64,000 nucleotides of DNA from Rhodoferax sp. (GCF_028714215.1 NZ_JAQTMS010000008.1:1-64000); one strand, 5' to 3'; shown: positions 1-10,626, numbered from the stretch's first letter. Notes: a model not told the origin generated them from the sequence alone. Made by a program: numbers and translations.

Positions 1-86
1 GGTGGGGGGTGGGGCGGGTGAGGTCGCGAGCAGGCGGCGAGGGTACCCGTGGCGCGGTAGGGAACTCCCGGCTACCCGATCCGGCG

Positions 87-902
87 TCAAGTGGCTCGCG
101 AGGCGTAGTGCTGCAAGTCTTCGGAGGAAATACTGGCTCCCGGGACAAGTTGGTAGTGCCGCTCGTCGACTACTTTGATGTCGCCGGACTTCACTGTCAA
201 TTCAAAGAGGGCGATGCGCTCTTCGGTCATGAACTGTGCCGATACTGCGCGGCAAATCAGGTGCGGAAACTTCTCGGCGCAGCACAGGATATCTTGCTGA
301 GTTTGAACCACGCCGTGCTTGTCGTTACCGCCTTTTGCCTGAACCGGAACTACAAATTGCCGACCATGGCGGTCGAGACCAACGTAGATTTCGTCGATCT
401 CGATTTGTCCGACGTTCTTTACGGTAGTTCTCAAGTGGTTCTGGAGGGAAAAGGCGGTAATACCCAAGAACACGTCGACCAAACGGTTATACCGCACCTT
501 GGCCAGTAGGGCCTGTTCGTCGCTCAATGCGTAGGCGGCGATGATTTCGGGCGTCGCGTCGGGAACTTTGATCGTGAGCAGTTCCTCACGCGGGACGATT
601 CGATTCAGTCGTACCTGCTTGAATCGATAGCGTGCTCGCCCGGCGCCTTCAATGATCCATTCGAGGTCTTTTGCGGCAGTTTTGCGGATAGCTTCAGGTA
701 ATTCGCATCGGTAACGGAACGAGTAAATCACGTCGCCGACGTTCTTCGGCAGCGTGATCGTCAAGGATGCTGCGATAGCGACGAACTCGTCGCGAGTGAA
801 CTCAAACTCGGTTACGTTCCGGGCGTAATGGTCGCGAAATACCCGCTCGATAATGGCTCGGTATCGATTCGGTTGCCGTTCTGCGGTATGTTCGTCAGAC
901 AT
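87..902 (-). CDS. Putative Type II restriction endonuclease of the m5C RM operon
   Basis: ORF 87-995, likely start MSDEHTAERQ at 902 overlapping the methyltransferase stop by 8 bp; D...(Q)AK motif 'EIDEIYVGLDRHGRQFVVPVQAKGG' compatible with a PD-(D/E)XK-like core; operon context with MTase and Vsr. Confidence 0.72.
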   Translation of the reverse strand: MSDEHTAERQPNRYRAIIERVFRDHYARNVTEFEFTRDEFVAIAASLTITLPKNVGDVIYSFRYRCELPEAIRKTAAKDLEWIIEGAGRARYRFKQVRLNRIVPREELLTIKVPDATPEIIAAYALSDEQALLAKVRYNRLVDVFLGITAFSLQNHLRTTVKNVGQIEIDEIYVGLDRHGRQFVVPVQAKGGNDKHGVVQTQQDILCCAEKFPHLICRAVSAQFMTEERIALFELTVKSGDIKVVDERHYQLVPGASISSEDLQHYASRAT

Positions 903-2184
903 GTGCCTCGTTCCAAAAATCTTGTTGGTTTGGATTCGCGCCGCGGGCGCGTTGTGCGATGGTGTTTCGCGGCACACGGAAATGATGAGCCGCATCTCCC
1001 ATATCGAAAGTCAGTAGGTCGGAAGCGCCAAGAGGAACGACTTGCCGTGGTTTTCGTGGTTTGACACCAAGCGCCTTGGTAATCTCGCTCGCGATGGCAC
1101 GAGCTAACAACGGCGGGACGCTGTTGCCGATCTGGCGGAAACCATGCCACTTTGTCGAATGGAACCGGAACCAATCGGGGTAGGAATGCAAACGAGCGGC
1201 CTCGCGTACAGTTACGACGCGAGGAAGGTATGGGTGAATCGGGCGGGGCGAGGTGAACGCTCCACGTGCGCTGTCGGTGCCTGCGCGTAGGGTATTGCAC
1301 AGACCGTCGGGCGGGAGCTTGCGGAAGCGACTAATGGGCTCGGTCTGGCCGTGTTCGGTTGCCATAAAGCGACTCTTGGAAAGCTCGGTATGCTCGGTGC
1401 GAAGGCTTGAGGTGAGCGCGTTTGGGTCGAATTCGCGCCTGTAACCGTAGTCCGTTGGGTCGCGTTCAAGGCCCCTTAGTCGGAGGGCGTAGGGTGCCGT
1501 GGTGGTCCAGGCTATTTGAATCGAATCGCTCGTGTTCAATTCGTCGAATCCATCGGCATCCGGTAAGTCCCCAATCGCCTCCCAAACGGTTGTTCGCGAT
1601 TCGATTCCCGTCGGATATTTCGGCAAGGTTAAACCGCGCCGTGCGCCGACAACGAACAAGCGCTTGCGGTCTTGTGGTACGCCAAAATCGGCGGCGTTGA
1701 GTACTTGATATGGAGATACCACGTCGTAACCGGCGCCACCTAATGCTGCTATCAGCTCATTCAAGAATGCGACGTGTTTGCCAAGCGTTAGCCCCTTCAC
1801 GTTTTCGAATACGAAATACTTCGGCTGCAACTCGGCCACGATGCGGACATAGTGGAGAACGAGCTGGTTCCGTGGGTCGTCGAAGGCGCGCTTACCAATT
1901 AGCGAGAAGCCTTGGCATGGAGCACCACCAAATACGACGTCGATTTCAACGTCCCCGAGATTGGCTCTGCGGCGGATGTCGTCGCCGCCAACGTCTACTA
2001 CGCTCGCGCAGATCGTTTTCGCGTATGGGAAATTGTGTTCGTGAGTCGCACAATGGATGGGGTCTATTTCTACCGCGGCCGCGATGTCGAATCCTGCCTG
2101 CTCGAAACCGAGCGACAATCCGCCCGCACCGGCAAATAAGTCGATTCCGATTGGGCGTCGTTTAGTCGAATTCGAGAAAGTCAT
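895..2184 (-). CDS. DNA (cytosine-5-)-methyltransferase
   Basis: Canonical m5C motifs: DLFAGAGGLSLGFEQAG (I), GGAPCQGFS (IV), FENVKGL (VI), QDRKRLFVVGAR (VIII), REAARLHSYPDWF (IX), QIGNSVPPLLARAI (X). Confidence 0.97.
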   Translation of the reverse strand: MTFSNSTKRRPIGIDLFAGAGGLSLGFEQAGFDIAAAVEIDPIHCATHEHNFPYAKTICASVVDVGGDDIRRRANLGDVEIDVVFGGAPCQGFSLIGKRAFDDPRNQLVLHYVRIVAELQPKYFVFENVKGLTLGKHVAFLNELIAALGGAGYDVVSPYQVLNAADFGVPQDRKRLFVVGARRGLTLPKYPTGIESRTTVWEAIGDLPDADGFDELNTSDSIQIAWTTTAPYALRLRGLERDPTDYGYRREFDPNALTSSLRTEHTELSKSRFMATEHGQTEPISRFRKLPPDGLCNTLRAGTDSARGAFTSPRPIHPYLPRVVTVREAARLHSYPDWFRFHSTKWHGFRQIGNSVPPLLARAIASEITKALGVKPRKPRQVVPLGASDLLTFDMGDAAHHFRVPRNTIAQRARGANPNQQDFWNEAHV

Positions 2185-2572
2185 ATAGTTTGTTCGCCAA
2201 GGCTTCGATGGTCTTCAGTTCGCACTGCCAGACGGTAAGAACGGTCCAACCGCTGGCTTCCAATAGGGCAACGTTTCTTCGATCTCTGGTACGGTTGTTC
2301 TCGATCTTGGTTCGCCAGAAATTCACCCTCGTTTTCGGTAGATGTGCATATCGGCAGCCTGTGTGACCATGCCAGAAACACCCATTGACAAAAACTATTT
2401 TACGTCGGCCCGCAAACACTAAATCTGGCTTTCCGGGCAATCGCTTGTCGTGCAATCGATAGCGATACCCCATGCCGAAAATTAGCCGCCGCACAGTCAA
2501 CTCAGGCGTGGTGTCCTTCGATTTGACGTGGCTCATAAGCCAGCCGCGATGTTCAGGACTCAGTCTATCCAC
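2162..2572 (-). CDS. vsr: Very short patch repair (Vsr) endonuclease
   Basis: MSHVKSKDTTPELTVRRLIFGMGYRYRLHDKRLPGKPDLVF...FVNGCFWHGHTGCRYAHLPKTRVNFW is typical Vsr; overlaps MTase start. Confidence 0.97.
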   Translation of the reverse strand: MDRLSPEHRGWLMSHVKSKDTTPELTVRRLIFGMGYRYRLHDKRLPGKPDLVFAGRRKIVFVNGCFWHGHTGCRYAHLPKTRVNFWRTKIENNRTRDRRNVALLEASGWTVLTVWQCELKTIEALANKLYDFLEFD

Positions 2573-2752
2573 ACCGCCATCTTACCTTGCCGGGAACCGG
2601 CTGCGCCCTTGACGCCCAACGATCCGCGTTTACCGCGCGCACCTGGACGAAGATTGAAGCCATGATTGCCTCCCGCGCAAGATAAACCAGGTTCGACCGA
2701 CCCGCCTGTGGAGGCAGTCACGATAGGGTTTGAAAGCGGTGGCCCCTTGCCG

Positions 2753-2905
2753 CAGCCGTGCCAGTGCAATGCCCAATCCGCCATGGTCGAATCTCCCAGC
2801 GGTCAAAACCGTCGCCGCGTCCAGGCATTGTCCAGCACCCTCGCAGCCTATGCGCTGTCCTTCTTTCAGCGCGTTGCACCAACCGGGACTGCAAGCGCCG
2901 CCGAA
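2753..2905 (+). pseudogene. Decayed 5' fragment of an MFS transporter, paralogous to the start of the gene at 5268
   Basis: MVESPSGQNRRRVQALSSTLAAYALSFFQRVAPTGTAS (ATG at 2783) aligns with MVESPSVQQRRRILALSSVVAAYALSFFQRFAPAGIAS (ATG at 5268); about 30 bp of upstream DNA also matches. Confidence 0.8.
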
Positions 2906-5280
2906 TTGTTCGCAGCTGTTTGAGCCTGTCCGGTGGCCTCGCTAAACCGTATCAGACTGCACCCGCTTTCCTTGGCCTTGTACATCGCTGCATCGGCCCA
3001 GCGCAGAAAATCTTCCTGCGTGCCTTCACTGTCGATGAAGACCACAACGCCGATGCTGGCGCTGCACCGGTGCTCGACCGTGTCAATGGCCTTGTCATCG
3101 TGTTTGACCGGTAGAAGATAGGGCGCGGACAAGGCATTCTGGATTTTCCTGGCGATGAAGCCGGCCTGGATCGTGGATTCGGCCTTGTCCTTGCTCAAGT
3201 CACCCACCACAACCACAAACTCATCGCCGCCCAGACGCGCCACGGTGTCTATTTCGCGGACGCAGTTCCGCAGTCGATGGGCCACCTCAACAAGGAGCAA
3301 ATCGCCGGCGCCATGGCCATGCGTGTCGTTGAGGGATTTGAAGTTGTCCAAATCCAGGAACATCAGCGCGCCATGGTAGCCACTGCGCTTGGTCGCGGCA
3401 ATCGATTGGCCCAGATGCTCGTACAGCAGGCGACGGTTGGGCAGCTTGGTGAGCGGGTCGTAGAAGGCCAGTTGGCGCACTTCCTCTTCTAGTTGCTTGC
3501 GCTCGGTGATGTCGAGGTAGGCGGTGACAAAACCGCCGCCGGGAACCGGCTCGCCATAGATCTCAAGCACTCTACCGTTGGGGCGCTGGCGTTCGAACTT
3601 GTGCGCCTCGAATTTCCTGGCGCGTTCGACGCGGGTTGCCACCTGCGACTCGATATCGCCGGGACCGTACTCACCGCGCTGCGCGTTGAAGCGCATGATG
3701 TCTTCCAGGTTCAGATCGGGTTTCTCGAACAGCGCGTCGGGAAATTCCAGCATCTGCTTGAACTGCTTGTTGTAGGCCGTCAGGCGCAAGTCGGCGTCCA
3801 TCATGGAGATGCCGCCCGGAAAGTTTTCGATGATGGCGGACATCATGTTGTCGTGTTGCAGCAGTGTTTTTTCCGCCGTCTTGCGTTCGGTGATGTCGAT
3901 GATCACGCCGATCAGTCCGTGCTCGGTGCCGTCGGCGTCGGTAAAGCGCTTGCCGCTGAGGTGGCCCCAGAACTCGGTCTTGTCGGCGCGCCAATAGAGC
4001 CGATCCGCTTCCACCGCCGGAATGTCACTGGCCAGCAACGCCAGCATTTTTTGCCGGGCCACTTCACGCTCCTCCGGGTTGACCAGGGCGACGTACTCAA
4101 GCCCCAGCAGGGTTTCCATGGGGTAGCCGAACATCTCGGCCATGCGTTGGTTGGTTTGCGTGACGCGGCCCTGCAGATCGACCAGGAAGATGGCCACGCT
4201 GGAGGTATTGAGGACTTGCTTGAACAGTGCCTCACGGCTGGCCAGATCCGAATTGGCCACGGCCAGCGCCTTGGTGCGCTCGGCGACTTCTTCTTCCAGC
4301 TTTCCCTGGTGTGCCCTGAGCCGGGTCACCAGCACCGCCACGTAGGCCAGCAACAGGCTGCTGGACAAACCAATCAGCGCCTTCAGTCCAAGCCCCAGCG
4401 GGTCGCCCCAACCTTTGACCGGTGCGGCACTTAGGGTCCAGTTGCCGTAGGGCAGTTCCAGCAAGACATTGACCGGCTCGTTCAGCGCAGTGGAAGACGA
4501 GGCGGCGATAGTCTGCTTCCTTCCGGTCCGTGGGTGCGCGCGCCAAAGATCGTAATTGAAGCCGCCGTTTTCCAACTGCGGCAGCCGGGCGCCCACCAAC
4601 GCATCGGGAAAGCGAATCACGACGCAGGTAAAACCCCAAAAGAAAGGTTTGTGATCGGCAGCGTCGAGAAACACTGGCAGCACAGCGATGGCGGCAAAGC
4701 CAGCTTGTGCCAGTTGAAGCGGGCCGGCGAGAACCAGGTTGCCAGTGTCTCGCGCCAGGGTGGCCTCCCGTTTCGTCGCCGGGTCGGTCAGCAGATCGAG
4801 GCCAACGGCTTTCTCGTTGTCGGCCAGGGGTGCGATGTGGCGGATGATGCCGGCGGGCGCCATGGTCAGGATGGTGGCCGCCGGGTAATGCGGCAGCAGG
4901 TTGCGGGCCACTGCATCAAAATCGGGCAGGCTGCCATGACCATGACGTACCAATGCCGCCAGGGCATAGGTCGCAGACAGGGATTGTTGAATGTTCTGCC
5001 GTAGTGCTTGCGCATGGCCACTGACCCGGTTCAAGGCTTCGGCTCTCTCAAATTCCCGCCGATGTTGTTCCTGGTTCCAGATGACGGTCGCCGCCACAAC
5101 CATGCAGAGCAGAAAGACGCACAAGCCTATCAGCCGCGCCATGGAGGCGCGTAGCGTGAATTTTGTTGAGGGCGGAGTCATCTCGGCGCGGACGGTTGCT
5201 TGATTATTGCGCGAAACACCAGCGGATTCGCGTACTGTCGCCGTGTCGGTGCGATACTCGATGCGCCATGGTTGAATCAC
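2866..5280 (-). CDS. Diguanylate cyclase with N-terminal CHASE-like sensor, PAS domains and GGDEF domain
   Basis: N-terminal TM segment plus periplasmic region, PAS-like repeats (ITERKTAEKT, ITERKQLEEEV), DPLTKLPNRRLLYEHL and RLGGDEF; no EAL domain. Confidence 0.9.
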   Translation of the reverse strand: MIQPWRIEYRTDTATVRESAGVSRNNQATVRAEMTPPSTKFTLRASMARLIGLCVFLLCMVVAATVIWNQEQHRREFERAEALNRVSGHAQALRQNIQQSLSATYALAALVRHGHGSLPDFDAVARNLLPHYPAATILTMAPAGIIRHIAPLADNEKAVGLDLLTDPATKREATLARDTGNLVLAGPLQLAQAGFAAIAVLPVFLDAADHKPFFWGFTCVVIRFPDALVGARLPQLENGGFNYDLWRAHPRTGRKQTIAASSSTALNEPVNVLLELPYGNWTLSAAPVKGWGDPLGLGLKALIGLSSSLLLAYVAVLVTRLRAHQGKLEEEVAERTKALAVANSDLASREALFKQVLNTSSVAIFLVDLQGRVTQTNQRMAEMFGYPMETLLGLEYVALVNPEEREVARQKMLALLASDIPAVEADRLYWRADKTEFWGHLSGKRFTDADGTEHGLIGVIIDITERKTAEKTLLQHDNMMSAIIENFPGGISMMDADLRLTAYNKQFKQMLEFPDALFEKPDLNLEDIMRFNAQRGEYGPGDIESQVATRVERARKFEAHKFERQRPNGRVLEIYGEPVPGGGFVTAYLDITERKQLEEEVRQLAFYDPLTKLPNRRLLYEHLGQSIAATKRSGYHGALMFLDLDNFKSLNDTHGHGAGDLLLVEVAHRLRNCVREIDTVARLGGDEFVVVVGDLSKDKAESTIQAGFIARKIQNALSAPYLLPVKHDDKAIDTVEHRCSASIGVVVFIDSEGTQEDFLRWADAAMYKAKESGCSLIRFSEATGQAQTAANNSAALAVPVGATR

Positions 5281-6554
5281 CCAGCGTTCAGCAGCGTCGC
5301 CGCATCCTGGCCTTGTCCAGCGTCGTCGCGGCGTATGCGCTGTCGTTCTTCCAGCGCTTTGCGCCGGCCGGGATTGCCAGCGATCTGGCGGCGGCGTTCA
5401 ATACCACCGCTTCGTCACTGGGCGCGCTGGCGGCCACTTATTTCTATGTCTACACGCTGATGCAGGTGCCCACCGGCATCCTGGTCGATACCCTGGGGCC
5501 GCGCCGCATTCTGCTGATCGGCGGCCTGGTGGGCGGCGCCGGCAGCCTGCTGTTCGGGCTGGCGCCCGGGCTGGAACTGGCGCTGGTGGGGCGCACCCTG
5601 ATCGGGCTGGGCGTGTCGGTAACCTTCATCGCCATGCTCAAGATCATCGCCCAGTCGTTCGAGGAACGGCGCTTCGCCACACTGATGGGACTGGCCATGC
5701 TGATTGGCAATCTGGGTTCGGTGCTGGCCGGCGCGCCGCTGTCGTGGCTGGCGCAGGTCACCAGTTGGCGCGGCATTTTTGTCGCCCTGGCGGCGGTCTC
5801 CGTGTTGCTGGGCGGCGCTTGCTGGCTGCTGGTGCGCGAGCGCCCGGCCGTGGCCGGCAAAGCGGAGCCCAAGCCGCAGTTCGACCGCGCGCTGGTGCTC
5901 TCCGGACTGCGCTCGGTGCTGAAGAACCGCGACACCTGGCCCACCGTGTGCGTCAATTTCGGTCTGTGCGGCAGTTTCTTCGCTTTCGCCGGCTTGTGGG
6001 CGGCGCCGTTTCTGATGCAGGCACGCGGCCTGACGCGCGACGTGGCGGCCAATCACGTCAGTCTGTATTTCGTCGGTTTCGCGTTGGGCTGCGTGCTCAT
6101 GGGCGCGCTGTCGGACCGCCTGGGCAAACGCAAGCCGGTGCTGATCGTCAGCAGCCATCTGTACCTTTTGTGCTGGCTGCTGTTGCTCACCAGCCTGCGG
6201 TTGCCGCTGACGGCAAGCTATTGCCTGTTCACCGCGATGGGCCTGGTCACGGCCGGCTTCATACTGACCTGGGCTTGCGCCAAGGAAGTCAACGCGCCGC
6301 AACTCTCGGGCATGTCCACCAGTGTCACCAACATGGCCGGCTTTCTGGCCGGTGCCGTGCTGCAGCCGCTGGTCGGTTGGGTGATGGACCGGGCCTGGCA
6401 GGGCGGCCGCACCAGCAGCGGTGCGCGTCTGTTCAGCCCGGAGGATTACCAGGCCGGTCTGCTGCTGCTGGTGGCAGTGGCGGCGTTCGGCACCATCTCA
6501 ACATGGTGGATTCGCGAAACCGGTTGCCGCAATATCTGGAAGCCGCCGGTGTAG
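5268..6554 (+). CDS. MFS transporter
   Basis: 12-TM-like hydrophobic protein, 428 aa from MVESPSVQQRRR; MFS signature DRLGKRKPVLI. Confidence 0.92.
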   Translation: MVESPSVQQRRRILALSSVVAAYALSFFQRFAPAGIASDLAAAFNTTASSLGALAATYFYVYTLMQVPTGILVDTLGPRRILLIGGLVGGAGSLLFGLAPGLELALVGRTLIGLGVSVTFIAMLKIIAQSFEERRFATLMGLAMLIGNLGSVLAGAPLSWLAQVTSWRGIFVALAAVSVLLGGACWLLVRERPAVAGKAEPKPQFDRALVLSGLRSVLKNRDTWPTVCVNFGLCGSFFAFAGLWAAPFLMQARGLTRDVAANHVSLYFVGFALGCVLMGALSDRLGKRKPVLIVSSHLYLLCWLLLLTSLRLPLTASYCLFTAMGLVTAGFILTWACAKEVNAPQLSGMSTSVTNMAGFLAGAVLQPLVGWVMDRAWQGGRTSSGARLFSPEDYQAGLLLLVAVAAFGTISTWWIRETGCRNIWKPPV

Positions 6555-6572
6555 CAGCCTTGGGGTTCGCGC

Positions 6573-6908
6573 TCAAGCAAATACCAGCATCAGATGCCCG
6601 ACGGGACGGGCTGTTGGCTTGACTTTGATTTCGATGTCGTAGCCCAGCCGGTTCAAACAGTCCATCAGTTTTCGTTCCGACAAGTTGGCAAAGTCGCCAC
6701 GCAGCATGGCCGAAACCTTGGGTTGAGGAATACCCATGCGTTGAGCCGCCGCCTGTTGTGTCAGGCCGAGCTGGCGTATCGCCTTCGTGATCTCGATGAC
6801 CAGACCCGATTTGATTTTGAGCTTGTCGGCGTTGGGCAGTTCCAGGTCGGCAAAAACATTGCCAGACCCGATTTCAACCTCGACGCCGTTAACGTTGCGT
6901 TTTTTCAT
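6573..6908 (-). CDS. HigA-like XRE family antitoxin
   Basis: HTH 'LGLTQQAAAQRMGIPQPKVSAMLRGDF'; downstream of and overlapping a RelE/HigB-like toxin ORF. Confidence 0.85.
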   Translation of the reverse strand: MKKRNVNGVEVEIGSGNVFADLELPNADKLKIKSGLVIEITKAIRQLGLTQQAAAQRMGIPQPKVSAMLRGDFANLSERKLMDCLNRLGYDIEIKVKPTARPVGHLMLVFA

Positions 6909-7266
6909 CTCTCAATTCCTTTGCCAGGGCCTCGGCTACCTTCAGCCGTGTGCGAATAACATTCATATCTTCCTGCGGCGTCTCGATTCCGCGCTTGCTC
7001 TTTTTACTGAAACAGTGCAAAACAAACACGGCCTCAACAAACTTCACCGTGTAGACCGCCCGGTAGGTGCCATCCTGGTCGCTTTCCACAAGCTCCAGCA
7101 CGCCGGCGCCACCGAAACCCTTGAGTACCTTTGCCGCGTCATGTTTTTCGCCACGCTGCGCGAAGTCCAGGGCATGGCCGAAGAATTTGCGCACCTCCAC
7201 CGGCAACGCCATCAAGTCCTTCTTGCTGCTACCTATCCATCCCAGTGGCTTGTCTTTATCGAGCAT
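6889..7266 (-). CDS. HigB/RelE (phage Gp49-like) toxin
   Basis: 'GTYRAVYTVKFVEAVFVLHCFSKKSKRGIETPQEDMNVIRTRL' is characteristic of Gp49-like toxins; paired with XRE antitoxin. Confidence 0.88.
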   Translation of the reverse strand: MLDKDKPLGWIGSSKKDLMALPVEVRKFFGHALDFAQRGEKHDAAKVLKGFGGAGVLELVESDQDGTYRAVYTVKFVEAVFVLHCFSKKSKRGIETPQEDMNVIRTRLKVAEALAKELRDEKTQR

Positions 7267-7335
7267 GCCCGACTATACCCGAACAGATATATTTTGTCAG
7301 ATGTTGTTGCACGGGACGCCGGGCTATGAACAGCG

Positions 7336-7488
7336 TCAGTGCTTGAGCCGCAAGATAGGTCAGCCGCGGGCCTGGGCTTTGGCGTGCAGTTGCGCGTCGG
7401 GGTTGACGGCGATGGCGCGCTCCACGGCCTTGAGCAAGGGCAGATCTTGATCGAATCGCTGTAGGCGGTGCCGCCGAAAGCTTCAGGT
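7336..7488 (-). pseudogene. Decayed 3' fragment of HAD phosphatase, paralogous to the 3' end of the gene at 10738-11400
   Basis: DNA 'tcagtgcttgagccgcaagataggtcagccgcgggcctgggctttggcgtgcagttgcgcgtcggggttgacggcgatggc...gaatcgctgtaggcggtg' closely matches 10738-10875; frame is broken. Confidence 0.85.
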
Positions 7489-7489
7489 A

Positions 7490-9861
7490 TCACGACAGGG
7501 TTGCAGGGCCGTACAACTGGTATCCGACCACCACCGCGTTGTAAATGGCATGGGTCAACATGGGCGCCATCAAGGCTTTGGTGCGCTCGTAAGCCAGGGC
7601 GGTGCAAATGCCCAGTGCAAAGACCGGCAGGATGGCCATTGGCGGATGCACCACCGCGAATATCGCGGCGCTGGCAACCACCGCCGGAAGGATGCCGACG
7701 GAGCGCCGCATGCCGCCAAAAATGAGGCCCCGAAAAATGAACTCCTCGAAGATCGGCGCCGCCACGATGGTTAAGGGAAGCAACCACGCGGCAAGCGACG
7801 GGTCCCTGGTATTGCGCATGGGCGGAAGATCAAGCACGCCGAAGCGCTGGACCGCCCAGACATAAGCAACGCCGACCAGCGCTGCGATGGCACCCGCATA
7901 AATTCCGGCGCTCCAGGGCGAATGCTGCGCGCCCTTGAGCATCGTGGGAACCTGGGTGGTCTTGCTGCGCCAATAGACCAGGCGAACCAACAGATAGGTC
8001 AGCGCGCCCGAGCCGCAAAAAGAGATCAGCACACTGGGCCCGCCGACCTTGTGCTTGGTGATAACCCCCAGCAGGACCACGATCATGATCTGGACGACAA
8101 AGAACATCATGGCGGCGATCAGGCCGTCCGAGGTCGAGACGCGGGCTGGCGGTGCCGCCGCAGGGTCCAGCAGAAACGGCAATTGATCCGCCGCCTTCTG
8201 CCACAAGGCCAGTGCCAGCAGGATGGCGAGGACCACAAAGACCAGCGATTGCCACCAGACCGCCGCTGCGATGGCATAGATGTACATGCCCGACAGAAGC
8301 ATGAACAGGTACAGGTAGCTGGGGCGCACCTTGGCCCCCTGTTCCTGGGCCAGAGGATTGCTGGCAAACACTCCCAGCGCCACCGCGATGACGGCATAGA
8401 TAGCGACGCCCAGCAGCGCCAGCGCCGAGTACCACAGGTAGCGCAACGCAGAGTCAGCGTTGAAAAATGCGCCGGCGAGCAGGATCAGACCCGGATAGGC
8501 CAGCGCCAGCACCGCCCAGAGTTGGGCTTTCTCCTTGAGAACGCTGGCAATGCTGCGCGGAAAAGAAAACAACAGCCACAGGGCCGCGCCTTCGGTGTTC
8601 AGGTTTTGAAAGGCGGAGAGCATCAGCATGTAGGCGGCGATGCCGAACGCCACCGAAGCCGTGGTCGACGTGCTGCTCCAGATGTAGGCCAGCGAGTCCA
8701 GCCGGCCGTTCATGGCGATCTGCCCGCCGACGATGACAAGGGGCAACAGCAAGGTCTGAACCATGAAATTGCGGTCGCGACCCAGCAGCGTCAACTCGCG
8801 TCGCTGCACCGCCGATTTGAGACGCCAACCGCGCCGGCTTGATGCTGGCGCGGAGGCACTTGGCGCATGGCGCGCGCTTTCCCGCGATCCGCTAGCCACC
8901 AAGCCGTGGCGCAACTGGTGGCGCAGCCAGCGCACGCCCAGGCTCAGGAGCAAAAACAGTTGGGCGGCGAGCAGCAGGCCGTACCCTAAAGTGGCGCCAA
9001 ACTCTTGCGCGTTGAGGCTGCGCACCAGCAAGCCTGGCGCCAGCCAGGTGGCCCATTCAGGGAAAACACTCGCCAACTCCATGCCGTAGCCGCCTTGACT
9101 GGACCCCACCGACAAGGCCAGGTAGAGCCCCAACATGCCAAGCACCGACATCACGGCTTGCAGGTTGCGCAGTTGCGGCGGCGACAGTGTCAAGCGAAAC
9201 CCGACATCGACCATGGACCGTCCCAGGGCCGCCATCAGCAGCAAGGGAATCATGGCCACGGCGCCTGCCAGCAAGGACCACCAGCCGTAGCCGGAGTACC
9301 AAGCGATCATTCCACACAGGGGCCAGAACGCGATCAGTCCGAAGGCACTGCTGGCACTGCGCTCCACGATCCGGCCCCATAGCAAGGTGTCGATGCGGAT
9401 AGGCAGCGTTACCAGCCATTCCATGTCCCAATCCGCTTTGGCCAGTTCCCTGGCACCGATATCGGAAAAAATGCTGACGCACAACAGCAGCGACAACATC
9501 ATGGTCAGTCCGGTCGTCAGCGCCGGACTGAAGGCGCCGGGCGTCAAGTTTGAAACATGAAGGTGGGTGTTGCGGGTGTCGGCTGGGTCCGCCGCGCGTT
9601 CCTGCTGAAGCAGCGGCGCATCCAGCTGCGTGTGCAGGTTAAGCACGCCTTGGCGCGCCATGGTGGCAAACGAAAACAGCATCATCAGCAGCACCAGGAC
9701 GGCGACCAGCGGCCCGGTCTTCGATTTGGTGGCGCTTCCCTGCCGGCCCTTGCCCTTTCGAAACGCCGAAAAGCGCATTTGTGTTCCGGTGATATTGAGC
9801 AGCCTGACCAGGCGTAGCCGGGTCAGGAGCCAGAACATCCTGGCCGCACCGGGGGCGGCGT

Positions 9862-9865
<4 letters not shown>
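7490..9865 (-). CDS. ABC-2 type permease fused to C-terminal CPBP (CAAX-like) intramembrane protease
   Basis: Large N-terminal polytopic region, C-terminal 'APIFEEFIFRGLIFGGMRR', 'IFAVVHPP', 'LTHAIYNAVVVGYQL' CPBP motifs; overlaps ABC ATPase gene. Confidence 0.88.

Positions 9866-10626
<761 letters not shown>

Noticed and set aside
9-509. 166-aa plus-strand ORF
   Set aside because: Antisense to the restriction endonuclease gene
2560-2784. 74-aa minus-strand ORF with glycine-rich stretch
   Set aside because: Overlaps the vsr start and is antisense to the MFS remnant; no support as a protein
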